41,170 nt of DNA from Alphaproteobacteria bacterium. Lineage in GTDB: Bacteria > Pseudomonadota > Alphaproteobacteria > SHVW01. The first letter of the stretch is position 1, and every line of letters starts with the position of its first letter. The translations under genes and the position numbers were made by a program. Where the stretch lies: assembly GCA_016869645.1 (NCBI GenBank), contig VGDO01000024.1:1-41170 (forward strand), given 5' to 3'. Shown here piece after piece: positions 1-7,914 of this stretch. The notes beneath the pieces are model-generated. The model was not told the origin of the DNA. It ran no database searches and was given only the letters and a program-made list of their open reading frames with translations.

Positions 1-97
1 TGCGCGACCAGGAATATCTCCGTCTCAAGGTGCTTACATGCATGCTGCCGGCGCTCTAAAGTCCACCAAATCACCCACACGACTTCCTGAAGACCCC
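1..97. mobile_element. Probable end of an insertion sequence interrupting dctM
   Basis: DctM homology is good up to the residues VGFFVSKK and stops at a run of six T (98-103). The remaining sequence to base 1 does not continue the DctM family in any frame: one alternative frame stops at once and the other gives no DctM-like helix. An opposite-strand reading frame ends at 59. The simplest reading is insertion of a mobile element, or a rearrangement junction, with the rest of the element lying left of the window. Target duplication and the second terminus cannot be seen. Confidence 0.4.
3..59 (+). CDS. C-terminal tail of an unidentified protein, possibly a transposase (partial)
   Basis: The window opens inside a reading frame that runs to a TAA at 57-59 and ends with the residues YLRLKVLTCMLPAL. 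It is on the strand opposite to dctM. Only 38 bases separate its stop from the point near base 97 where dctM homology ends, which is the spacing expected between a transposase stop codon and an IS terminus. I cannot assign a family from 18 residues. The outer sequence (GGGGTCTTCAGGAAGTCGTG, read on the minus strand from base 97) looks to me like IS256-type ends, but this is from memory and weak. Confidence 0.3.
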   Translation, partial: RDQEYLRLKVLTCMLPAL

Positions 98-879
98 TTT
101 TTTGAGACGAAGAATCCGACGATCAGGGCGTAGGCGCAGGCGACGACGCCGGCTTCGGTCGCCGTGAAGACGCCTGAAAGAATTCCGCCGACGATGATGA
201 GGGGGGCCAGCAATCCGGTCCATGCGGTGCGAACCGCGTGCCAAAGCGCGCACAGCTCGAAGCGGCCGGTCACCTCCCGAAGTTCGGGAAAAGCGGGGTG
301 ATATGTGAAGAGCTTCACCGTCGCCATCAGGAACAGACCGATGAGAATGCCGGGGATGATGCCGCCGAGAAACAGCCCCCCGATCGATACCTGAGCGATT
401 GCGCCATAGATGACCATGACCATGCTCGGCGGAATGATCGCACCCATCGTCCCCGCGGTACCGACGAGGGCGGCAGCGAAGCCTGGCTTGTAGCCGGCCT
501 GCTTCATCGTCGGGAGAATGATCGAGCCGATTGCCGATGCATCTGCCGTCGACGAGCCGGATACGCCTGACAAGACCATGCTGGCCACGATCGAGGCATG
601 CGCCAGGCCGGCCCGGAGATAGCCAACGAGCGCTCGCGAGAAATCAACGAGTTGCTTGCTGATTCCCGCCGCCGTCATGATCGATCCGGCGAGGATGAAA
701 TAGGGCATGGCCAGCAGTGAATAGGTATCCACTTGGCTGAACATTTTCTGCGCGAAAAACGGCAGGACGAGGTCGGGCGTGCCGGCGATTCCGACGAAGC
801 TCACCAGTGCGATGGAGAGCAGGATCGGAACGCCCAGCATCATCGCCGTCAGCATGAGCGCGAGGATGAATGAGGTCAT
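34..879 (-). pseudogene. dctM: TRAP transporter large permease, truncated at its C-terminus
   Basis: This is the large membrane subunit (DctM family) of a TRAP transporter, which moves organic acids across the inner membrane using a sodium gradient and a periplasmic binding protein. The start ATG at 877-879 overlaps the dctQ stop by four bases. The visible part contains typical DctM helices and the segments GVSGSSTADASAIGSI and GTAGTMGAIIPPS. Family members are about 425 residues, but this frame is 281 and only about 260 are native. The last 20 or so residues are read through foreign sequence. The missing third removes several C-terminal helices, so the transporter is probably dead unless the window boundary reflects an assembly join. 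Confidence 0.75.
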
Positions 880-1361
880 GGCGCGGAAGTCCCGGTGCGG
901 AACCCGTGTGCGCGGTCGGCGATGCGCCGCAGCACCACGAGGAATAGATACGCCCCGCCAATGACCATTCCGTAATACGGATAGCTCATGGGTATTTCGA
1001 GCCCGGGCGATTGCTGGAATGCCGCGACTTGGGATACGCGATAGCTCAGATAAGCCGTGGCGACGGCGAAGGAGGCCCACAAGAGCTCGACCATCAGATC
1101 GAAGGCAGTCCTGATCGGACCGGGATATCTCTGATGCAACATCTCGACGCTCATGTGCGCGCCATGCCGATAGGCGACCGGAATGCCGAGGAAGATGAGC
1201 CAAATATGGCCGAAGACCTGGACCTCTTCCGTCCAGCTCAGCGAGGCGTTCAGGACAAAGCGATTGGTGACTTGAAGGAGACCAACGACGACCATGGCCG
1301 CCAGGATGGCGGCGACGATCAGCTCGACGGACCGGTCCAGCCGATCGAGCGCCCGCCTCAC
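876..1361 (-). CDS. dctQ: TRAP transporter small permease
   Basis: This 161-residue protein with four predicted membrane helices belongs to the DctQ family. It pairs with DctM to form the membrane part of a TRAP transporter. The family pattern is visible in the segment NRFVLNASLSWTEEVQVFGHIWLIFLG (residues about 33-59): a helix, an acidic SWTEE turn, then a second helix. The start codon is GTG at 1359-1361. It lies 77 bases downstream of the dctP stop and its own stop overlaps the dctM start, so the three genes form one transcript on the minus strand. Confidence 0.9.
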   Translation of the reverse strand: MRRALDRLDRSVELIVAAILAAMVVVGLLQVTNRFVLNASLSWTEEVQVFGHIWLIFLGIPVAYRHGAHMSVEMLHQRYPGPIRTAFDLMVELLWASFAVATAYLSYRVSQVAAFQQSPGLEIPMSYPYYGMVIGGAYLFLVVLRRIADRAHGFRTGTSAP

Positions 1362-1438
1362 GCGTCCGCTCCGGCGCGCAGCGTCGGCGGGGCGCTATTC
1401 ATTCATTCCGACCACGCCCGAAATATTGCGTTGGACGG

Positions 1439-2437
1439 CTAGCGGGCGTCGCGGATCAGCTTGAGAAGTTCCGTGGCGCCGCGCTCGGCGGCGAACTTGT
1501 CCTGGATCTCGAGTGCGGCCTTTCGAAATGCCGCTGTGTCGATTGTGTTGACGACCATTCCTTTGGCCTTGAGCGCGGTAAGCGCTTCCGCTTCCTTGCC
1601 AGGCGCCAGTCCGCGCTCGATGTCACGGGCCAGCGTTGCCGCGGCCATCACGATGGACTGATCCTTCGGGCTCATCGCATTCCACTCTTTCACCGAGCAG
1701 GCAATGACCCAGACGGGAAGAATGTGGTGCGTCAGGGTGAGATACTTGGTCACCTCGTAGAATTTCTGGCTGTAGATGGTGCTGGCCGAATGCTCAAACC
1801 CGTCGAGCACGCCCGATTGCAGCGCGGTGTAGATCTCGCCGAAAGCCATCGGCGTCGCATTGGCGCCCATGAGGTTGATGGCGGCCAGCCACACCGGAGC
1901 CGGTATCGTTCGGATCTTCAGGCCCTTGATGTGTTCGGGCGCTTTCACCTCGCGCTTGGTCGTGGCAAGCGTCCGCGCGCCCCAGGAATCGAGGAAGGCC
2001 ATGATCTTGAACCCGACCTTTTCCAGGTCGCGCGTGATCATCGCTCCGGCTTGGCCGTCAAGCGCGCGGTGAACGTGATCGTAGCCGTCCCAGAGAAAAG
2101 GCAGATCGAGAACGCCGACTGAGCGCACGAAGTTACCGAGGATTGCGGCGCCGCCGATGGCGCAGGTGGCGCCGGAGCCCAATTGCATTCCTTCATACAC
2201 GGCGCGCTCTTCGCCAAGCGCGTTGCTCGGATAAATCCGAACCTCGAGCGTCTCGGAATTCTCGTTGACCCAGTTTCGGAAGATCCATGCCGACGTCGCG
2301 GACTCAGATTGCTCGGTCTGAACCAAAGGATGAGAGAGCCTGAGCTGTTTCTTCTGTTGGGCAAGAGCTGGGGACGTCGCGCCGATTGCCGCGGCCATCA
2401 CGAAAACAGCCAGCGTGAATGCCATCCGCATTTTCAT
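1439..2437 (-). CDS. dctP: TRAP transporter periplasmic solute-binding protein
   Basis: This 332-residue DctP-family protein begins with a clear signal peptide that ends at an ALAQQ-type cleavage site near residue 26. It binds the substrate in the periplasm and delivers it to DctQM. The family core is present: the arginine in KGLKIRTIPAP, expected to bind the substrate carboxylate, and the signature ATPMAFGEIYTALQSGVLDG. An AGGGGG ribosome site precedes the ATG. It is the first gene of dctPQM. The ligand cannot be read from the sequence. The neighbouring divergent amidohydrolase suggests the substrate may be the product, or the uncleaved form, of an amide or ester. Confidence 0.9.
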   Translation of the reverse strand: MKMRMAFTLAVFVMAAAIGATSPALAQQKKQLRLSHPLVQTEQSESATSAWIFRNWVNENSETLEVRIYPSNALGEERAVYEGMQLGSGATCAIGGAAILGNFVRSVGVLDLPFLWDGYDHVHRALDGQAGAMITRDLEKVGFKIMAFLDSWGARTLATTKREVKAPEHIKGLKIRTIPAPVWLAAINLMGANATPMAFGEIYTALQSGVLDGFEHSASTIYSQKFYEVTKYLTLTHHILPVWVIACSVKEWNAMSPKDQSIVMAAATLARDIERGLAPGKEAEALTALKAKGMVVNTIDTAAFRKAALEIQDKFAAERGATELLKLIRDAR

Positions 2438-2476
2438 GATTACCCCCTGCCGCAGAAATGCATCTGTTCGAAAAAA

Positions 2477-2505
2477 AAGCTAGTCGGCGGGAGAGTCACC
2501 GTCAA
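2477..2505 (-). promoter_or_regulatory. Possible sigma-70-type promoter of dctPQM
   Basis: On the minus strand a TTGACG (2500-2505) is followed after exactly 17 bases by TAGCTT (2477-2482), about 40 bases before the dctP start. The -35 box is a five-of-six match and the -10 box is weak. The 219-base gap to the divergent amidohydrolase holds no gene and would also house the promoter for the plus-strand gene, where TTGACG at 2554-2559 is a candidate -35 without a good -10. Confidence 0.35.
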
Positions 2506-2656
2506 GACAAGTCGCTGCTGCCGCGCTTCGCAGAAATGCCAATATTTCCCTGATTGACGAATCTCATCCGATTGAGTTGGGTTGCGGTTCGCGCAACCGT
2601 TCGACGCGCGACAGGTTTCAGGTTCAGTCCCCGAGTAGCCTCGGAAGGAATCTTGG

Positions 2657-3952
2657 ATGAGACACGCCAGTGTGCTGCTTGAGGGCGCCGACCTCATCGA
2701 TGGGAGCGCCGGGCCTGTGATTCGGGACGCAACAGTTCTGATCGAAGGCGAGCGCATCAAATACGCCGGACCTCGGAAGCGCTTCGCAGATGAGAGGATC
2801 GAGCGCCTCGACCTGTCCGGCAAGACCCTCATCCCCGGACTGATCGAGGCTCATACCCATGCCGCATTCGACGCGGACATGCTGGCTTACGTGAAGAACG
2901 GCATCACGACGATCCGGTTTGCCGGCCTCGATCAAAACGATGTCGCGCGGCTTCGCCAACGGGTCGAGCACGGCGAGCTGATCGGGCCCCGGATCCTGTC
3001 CTGCGGCCCGATGATCGACCAGCCGCCGCCGGCCTACCCGGAGTGGAGCGTCGCGGTGTCGACGCCCGCGGAGGCTGCGGCGACGGCCGAGCGCCTGATT
3101 GCCCGCGACAACGTCGAATACCTGATCGTCACCCAGCGCGTCACGGTGCCGGTCATGGCAGCGGTGGTCCGAGCTGCCCATGCCCATGGTCGGACCGTGG
3201 TCGCGCAGACCTGGGCGGTGGACGGCAAGGAGGCCGCCGAGCTCGGCATCGACGAGCTGCACAACTCGTCGCGGGTCTATGTCAGCCGGGACTACCCGAA
3301 GAAGCGGCTGCTCAACTATGAGAGCATCGCCGACCGGCTCGCGATGTCCGGTCGCGCCTGGGCGACGATCGACTGGGACGCGACGCGGTCGATCATGGCG
3401 GCCATGGTTGACAAGGGCGTACCCTATTGCGGCATGCAGGTGATGGGCCACTTCCAGCAAGGCATCGGCGTCACTGAGCTGGAGACGGACGCCGACTTCC
3501 TGACCCTGTTCGGCAAGCCGGAGCGCGACGCATTCTTCGGCTTCATCAAGAAGCTGCAGGGCAGCTGGACGCCGGACGATCTCGAACATTGGCGGGTCGC
3601 CAACGAGAACCGCATGGAATGGATGCGGCGGTTTCGCGCCCTAGGCGGGGACCTGCTCGTCGGAACGGACATGCAGTTCGGCGGCATCACGCTTCACCAG
3701 GAGCTGCGCAACATCGCCGCGCTCGGCGTCTCGCCGATGGAGGTGATCGCGATGGCGACCAGCGGAAATGCCCGCGCGCTCCGCATCAACGGCAAGCTGG
3801 GCAGGATCGCCGAGGGGCTGCTCGCCGACATCGTCGTCCTCAACCGCGATCCGACGAACGACCTCGGTGCGCTGCGGGACATAGCGTGCGTCTTCAGGGA
3901 CGGTGCAATGGCTTGGAGCGACCCGTCCCGGTCCTGGCCTGCCCGGGCTTGA
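2657..3952 (+). CDS. Amidohydrolase-superfamily protein with atypical metal site
   Basis: This 431-residue protein has an imidazolonepropionase/prolidase-type amidohydrolase fold. An N-terminal beta-sandwich is followed by the barrel entry motif GLIEAHTHAAF (metal ligands H66 and H68), the strand-8 aspartate in VGTDMQFGG (D338) and the C-terminal return to the sandwich (LADIVVLNRDP). Related enzymes cleave cyclic amides, dipeptides or ureido bonds in the cytoplasm. The usual strand-5 histidine is a glutamine (VVAQTWA, Q184), and no carboxylated lysine is obvious on strand 4 (EYLIVTQ). H202 fits the strand-6 ligand (DELHN). A one-metal centre or a lost activity is likely. A GGAAGGA ribosome site precedes the ATG. 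It is divergent from dctPQM. Confidence 0.8.
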   Translation: MRHASVLLEGADLIDGSAGPVIRDATVLIEGERIKYAGPRKRFADERIERLDLSGKTLIPGLIEAHTHAAFDADMLAYVKNGITTIRFAGLDQNDVARLRQRVEHGELIGPRILSCGPMIDQPPPAYPEWSVAVSTPAEAAATAERLIARDNVEYLIVTQRVTVPVMAAVVRAAHAHGRTVVAQTWAVDGKEAAELGIDELHNSSRVYVSRDYPKKRLLNYESIADRLAMSGRAWATIDWDATRSIMAAMVDKGVPYCGMQVMGHFQQGIGVTELETDADFLTLFGKPERDAFFGFIKKLQGSWTPDDLEHWRVANENRMEWMRRFRALGGDLLVGTDMQFGGITLHQELRNIAALGVSPMEVIAMATSGNARALRINGKLGRIAEGLLADIVVLNRDPTNDLGALRDIACVFRDGAMAWSDPSRSWPARA

Positions 3953-4043
3953 TGGCGTCGAGATCGCTCAATGCCGCCCTGACGTCCCGACGGAAGCGCA
4001 GCTCGACGGTCTCGTGGTTCGCGCTCCCCTGTCGCGCTGCCCC

Positions 4044-4925
4044 TCACACCGCCCGGCGCAAGCGGGGATCAAGCGCGTCACGCAGACCGTCCCCGACCAC
4101 CTGCAGCGCGACTACGGTCAAGGCGATGGCCATGCCCGGCGCCATGACCAGCCACGGCGCCTGGTGCATGACCTGCTGGGCGCTGGCGATCATGTTGCCC
4201 CAGCTCGGCACCGTCGGCGGGATGCCGACGCCGAGGAAGGACAGCGCCGCCTCGGTCAAGATCGCGTAGGCGAATACGAAGGTCGACTGGACGACGACCG
4301 GCGAGATCAGGTTGGGCAAGAGGTGCACGACCACGATGCGTGTGCGCGTCGCGCCGAGCGCCTCGGCGGCGTCGACGAATTGCTGCTCGCGCAGCACCAG
4401 CGTCACTGCACGAACGATGCGCGCGATCCGCGGCGTGTAGACGACGCCGAGCGCAACCACGACGTTGAGCAGACCCGGCCCGAGCGCCGCCAGCAGCGCG
4501 ATGGCCAGGAGAATGTCGGGGAAGGCCATCATGGCGTCGGTCAGCCGCATGAGCGCGCCGTCGAGCCGCCTGACATAGCCGGCGATGACGCCCAACAGGG
4601 TGCCTGCGATGGTCGAGACGACGACGACGAGAAAGCCAACCAGGAAGGAGAGCCGCGCGCCGTGCATCATGCGGCTGAGCACGTCGCGGCCGAACTCATC
4701 TGTACCGAGCAAATGGGTGAGGCTGGGCGGCCTCAGGCGGATCGCGACCTGCATGCGCTGGGGAGCGTATGGGGCGAGCCACGGCGCCAGGACGGCCAGG
4801 GCGACGACGAGCGCCAGCACGACCAGGCCCGCGACCACGATGCGCCGGCGCGCCAGCCGGCGCAGCAGCAGCATGGTCGGTGAGCGCTTCGGCCCCGGCA
4901 CCGCAACGTTAGGGACGGCGGACAC
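4044..4925 (-). CDS. ABC transporter permease, DppC/OppC type
   Basis: This 293-residue inner-membrane protein of the peptide/nickel permease family has about six helices. Visible family marks are the N-terminal cytoplasmic segment, the LGTDEFGRDVLSRMMHGARLS box (residues about 73-93) and the EAA-type coupling loop EALGATRTRIVVVHLLPN, which docks to the ATPase. It starts nine bases after the stop of the DppB-type gene and forms a membrane pair with it. No ATP-binding subunit is encoded nearby, so it must borrow DppD/DppF-type ATPases from another locus. Confidence 0.92.
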   Translation of the reverse strand: MSAVPNVAVPGPKRSPTMLLLRRLARRRIVVAGLVVLALVVALAVLAPWLAPYAPQRMQVAIRLRPPSLTHLLGTDEFGRDVLSRMMHGARLSFLVGFLVVVVSTIAGTLLGVIAGYVRRLDGALMRLTDAMMAFPDILLAIALLAALGPGLLNVVVALGVVYTPRIARIVRAVTLVLREQQFVDAAEALGATRTRIVVVHLLPNLISPVVVQSTFVFAYAILTEAALSFLGVGIPPTVPSWGNMIASAQQVMHQAPWLVMAPGMAIALTVVALQVVGDGLRDALDPRLRRAV

Positions 4926-4934
4926 GGAATCGTC

Positions 4935-5876
4935 TCAGTAGCGGATGCGCGGATCGACCACGGCGTAGAGCAGGTCGACCGCGAGGTTGATGAGGACGTA
5001 GATGGCGCTGACCACGAGCAGCGCGCCCTGGATCACGGGATAGTCGCGATAGAGCACGGCCTGGACGATCATGCGACCGACGCCGGGCAGCGCGAATACC
5101 GTTTCCGTGACGATGGCGCCGCCCATCAGGACCGCGACGGTCAGGCCGATCACGGTCAGGATCGGGATCGCGGCATTTCTCAGCGCGTGCTTCAGCACGA
5201 CCAGCGCCGCAGGCAGCCCCTTGGCGCGCGCCGTGCGGATATAGTCCTCGCCCAGCACGTCGAGCATGCTCGTGCGCGTGAAGCGCATGATCAGCGCCGA
5301 GCTGGGGATGCCGAGCGCGAGTGCGGGTAGCACGAGATGACGCAACCGCTCCGACAAGACCGATCCTGGCGACCCATAGCCGGCCACGGGGAACCAACCG
5401 AGCTGGACCGAGAAATAGTGGATCAAGGTCAGGCCGATCCAGAAGCTCGGCAGGCTCGCGGCCAGCATGGCCGCCGCCGTCATCGCGTGGTCGAGGCGCC
5501 GACCGCGCTGAACGGCGGCGACGACGCCGATGGGCACGCCAATGGCCATGGCGACGGTGACCGCCATCAGGGTCAGCAGCAGGGTCAGCTCGGCGCGGCT
5601 GAGCATGGCTTCGACGACGGGCTGGTTGAAGAAGATCGAGCGGCCGAAATCGCCGGTCAGGATCTGCTTCAGGTAGATGGCGTACTGGATCGCGATCGGC
5701 CGGTCGAGCCCGAGCGCCACGCGCAGCTTGGCGATGTCGGCTGCCGTGGCGAGATCGCCCAGCATCACTGCGGCCGGGTCCCCGGGAATGACGCGCACGA
5801 TGACGAACACCAGCGACGCCACCAGCAGCATGACCACGGCCATCGAGCCCAGGCGTCGGATCACGAATGTCAGCAT
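4935..5876 (-). CDS. ABC transporter permease, DppB/OppB type
   Basis: This 313-residue permease of the dipeptide/oligopeptide/nickel family starts with the usual MLTFVIRRLGS first helix, followed by the periplasmic segment VIPGDPAAVMLGD and the GLDRPIAIQYAIYLKQILTGDFG box. The coupling loop is near RTARAKGLPAALVVLKHALRN, and the C-terminus PRIRY is typical. It is the first gene of the minus-strand pair and faces away from the binding-protein gene at 6175. The substrate could be a dipeptide, an opine-like compound or glutathione, and the sequence does not decide. Confidence 0.93.
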   Translation of the reverse strand: MLTFVIRRLGSMAVVMLLVASLVFVIVRVIPGDPAAVMLGDLATAADIAKLRVALGLDRPIAIQYAIYLKQILTGDFGRSIFFNQPVVEAMLSRAELTLLLTLMAVTVAMAIGVPIGVVAAVQRGRRLDHAMTAAAMLAASLPSFWIGLTLIHYFSVQLGWFPVAGYGSPGSVLSERLRHLVLPALALGIPSSALIMRFTRTSMLDVLGEDYIRTARAKGLPAALVVLKHALRNAAIPILTVIGLTVAVLMGGAIVTETVFALPGVGRMIVQAVLYRDYPVIQGALLVVSAIYVLINLAVDLLYAVVDPRIRY

Positions 5877-6174
5877 GGCTCACATCGTCTGCTTCGGTGC
5901 GAGGGAGGGGTAACGAGTGCCGCCAAATCCTACGCGATCCGCCCCATCTTGTCGCTGGCCCGGGGGCTTCTTTCGGCGCCGTTGCTTCATGCCGGTCCGG
6001 TTGGAGGACGCCGATCGCCGGGCTTCGGTCGCGCAACGGGGTGGCGGCTCATGGAAGAGCGCCACCTGACAAGGCGCAGGGCTTCGTGCCATGGTTGGCA
6101 GGAATCCGAGGGGCTCGCCCTGCGGCGGCAACGCTCTCGGGCAGCAACACCGGAACATTCGGGAGGAGATGGCC
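5877..6174. other. Divergent intergenic region of the dipeptide-type ABC locus
   Basis: This 298-base gap separates the permease pair from the binding-protein gene and must carry promoters for both. I saw no convincing promoter pair, operator palindrome or small gene in it. The only clear signal is the GGGAGGAG ribosome site at 6161-6168. Confidence 0.4.
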
Positions 6175-7710
6175 ATGAAGACGAGGAAACGTCACAGTTT
6201 CGGCGCCGCGGTCGCGTTCGTCTGCGCAGGCCTGTTCGGCGTGCCCGGACAAGCGGCGACCGCGATCGACGTGGCGCTCTACGGCGAGCCGCCGAACCTC
6301 GATCCGGTCATCTTCACGTCCGACTCCGCGACCATCATCACCCACCACATCTTCGAGACGCTCTACACCTTCGATTCGAAGTGGGAAGTCAAGCCGGTGC
6401 TCGCCTCGGCCCTGCCGACCATCACGGAAAATGGCACGGTTGTGACCATTCCGCTGCGCACGGATGCCGTGTTCCACAACGGCCGGACCATGACCGCCGA
6501 GGATGCAGCTGCTTCGGTCAGCCGCTGGGCGCGTGTGTCGCCACGCGGCAAGCTGGTCGGCGCGCGGGCGACCTCGATCACGGTCAAGGACCCCAGGACG
6601 ATCGAGATCCGCCTCAAGGAGCCCTTCGCGCCGCTGCTGCCGCTTCTCGCCAGCAACACCGCGACCGCGGTCGTGATGCCCAAGGAGCTGAACGCCGCGG
6701 ACACGCCGATCACCGAGTTCATCGGCACCGGTCCGTACAAGTTCCTTGAGCGCCGGCCCGACCAGTTCACCCGCGTCGTGCGCTTCGACCAGTACAAGTC
6801 GCCGCCCGGCGCGCCCGACGGCTATGCCGGCGAGCGCAAGGCGATCATCGACGAGCTTCGCTTCATCCCAGTGCCGAACGCGACCACGCGCGTCGCCGGC
6901 GTGATCAGCGGCCAGTATGTCTTCGCCGACACGCTGCCCAACGACGCGCTGCCGCAGCTCAAGGCCGCGCGCGGCATCAAGCCGGTGCTGGTTCAGCCGG
7001 ACTGGATGATCTTCATGGTGCTCAACACCAGGGGCGGCGCGACCCAGAACGTCAAGATACGCCAAGCCATGCAGGCGGCGCTCAATGTGCCCGACATGCT
7101 CGCCGCCGCCTTCGGCGATCCCCAGCTGTTCGACGTCGACGGCTCGATCTACGGCAAGGGTGCGGCGTTCTACGACAGCGTCAACATCAAGGGCTTCAAC
7201 CAGAAGGACCCGAAGCGGGCAGCGCAGCTTCTGAGAGAAGCCGGCTACAAGGGCGAACCAATCCGCCTGCTGACGTCCCAGCAGTTCGACTATTTCTACA
7301 AGCAGACGCTGGGCGCCAAGGAGAACCTGCAGGAGGCCGGCTTCAAGGTCGACGTCCAGGTCATGGACTGGGCGTCGGTGACGCAGAAACGCACCAACGC
7401 CAACGAATGGGAAGGCTTCATCGCCTACCACGGCTTCACGCCGGAGCCCTCGCTCATCACCTTCATCAGCCCCGACTATCCGGGCTGGTGGGACACCCCG
7501 GAGAAGAAAGCGGCACTCGACGCCTTCAACCGCGAGATGGATCCGGCCAAGCGCAAGCCGCTGTGGCAGAACATCCAGAAGCTGCTCTACGAGCAGGCCC
7601 CGACGCTGATCACCGGGCACTTCTACAGCCTGACGGCCGTCAGCGACCGGCTCAAAGGCTTCGTGTCGATGCCGCAGCCGGCATTCTGGAACGTGACGCT
7701 CGCGCAGTAG
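6175..7710 (+). CDS. ABC transporter periplasmic substrate-binding protein, SBP_bac_5 family
   Basis: This is the binding protein of a peptide/opine/nickel-type ABC transporter, 511 residues from the ATG at 6175. That start is preferred because GGGAGGAG (6161-6168) lies six bases before it; the in-frame ATG at 6169 touches the ribosome site. A signal peptide (MKTRKRHSFG to about GQAATA) is followed by the family opening VALYGEPPNLDPVIF and the central segment TGPYKFLERRPDQFTRVVRFDQY. The length is normal. It is divergent from the two permeases at 4044-5876 and belongs with them functionally. The end of the gene is followed by a nested palindrome. Confidence 0.92.
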   Translation: MKTRKRHSFGAAVAFVCAGLFGVPGQAATAIDVALYGEPPNLDPVIFTSDSATIITHHIFETLYTFDSKWEVKPVLASALPTITENGTVVTIPLRTDAVFHNGRTMTAEDAAASVSRWARVSPRGKLVGARATSITVKDPRTIEIRLKEPFAPLLPLLASNTATAVVMPKELNAADTPITEFIGTGPYKFLERRPDQFTRVVRFDQYKSPPGAPDGYAGERKAIIDELRFIPVPNATTRVAGVISGQYVFADTLPNDALPQLKAARGIKPVLVQPDWMIFMVLNTRGGATQNVKIRQAMQAALNVPDMLAAAFGDPQLFDVDGSIYGKGAAFYDSVNIKGFNQKDPKRAAQLLREAGYKGEPIRLLTSQQFDYFYKQTLGAKENLQEAGFKVDVQVMDWASVTQKRTNANEWEGFIAYHGFTPEPSLITFISPDYPGWWDTPEKKAALDAFNREMDPAKRKPLWQNIQKLLYEQAPTLITGHFYSLTAVSDRLKGFVSMPQPAFWNVTLAQ

Positions 7711-7736
7711 TTCGGGGGACGACCGCCAGGAGTCCG

Positions 7737-7788
7737 CCTCGTGGTGAGCATGGGTGGAACAGGGTTCCACCCGAGTCGAACCACGAGG
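7737..7788. repeat. Palindromic repeat with a second palindrome inserted in its centre
   Basis: The outer arms CCTCGTGGTGAGC (7737-7749) and GTCGAACCACGAGG (7775-7788) are the two halves of the repeat seen intact at 7872-7900. Between them sits a separate perfect hairpin: arms GGGTGGAAC (7752-7760) and GTTCCACCC (7764-7772) with loop AGG. The element lies after the binding-protein gene and, with the next copy, separates two convergent genes. It could act as a transcription terminator. Confidence 0.75.
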
Positions 7789-7871
7789 TCGCCAGAAGGT
7801 GATAGAGGCCTGATCATCATTCTGTCGCACGGCAGGTGATGCGCCCTGAAGCGCAAGTGACGCGGCAGCGG

Positions 7872-7900
7872 CCTCGTGGTTCGACAAGCTCACCACGAGG
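7872..7900. repeat. Intergenic palindromic repeat, intact copy
   Basis: The 29-bp element has 8-base arms CCTCGTGG and CCACGAGG around the core TTCGACAAGCTCA. It is inverted relative to the copy at 7737-7788. The same core with different but still complementary arms occurs at 25331-25359 and 25411-25439. Confidence 0.8.
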
Positions 7901-7914
7901 CAAGAGACAAGAGC

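Noticed and set aside
98..103. Simple frameshift at the six-T run as the cause of dctM truncation
   Set aside because: Neither alternative frame restores DctM-like sequence toward base 1: one stops at once, the other gives no membrane helix.
6049..7896. Long minus-strand open frame opposite the SBP_bac_5 gene
   Set aside because: Shadow frame. It even crosses the palindromes after the gene.
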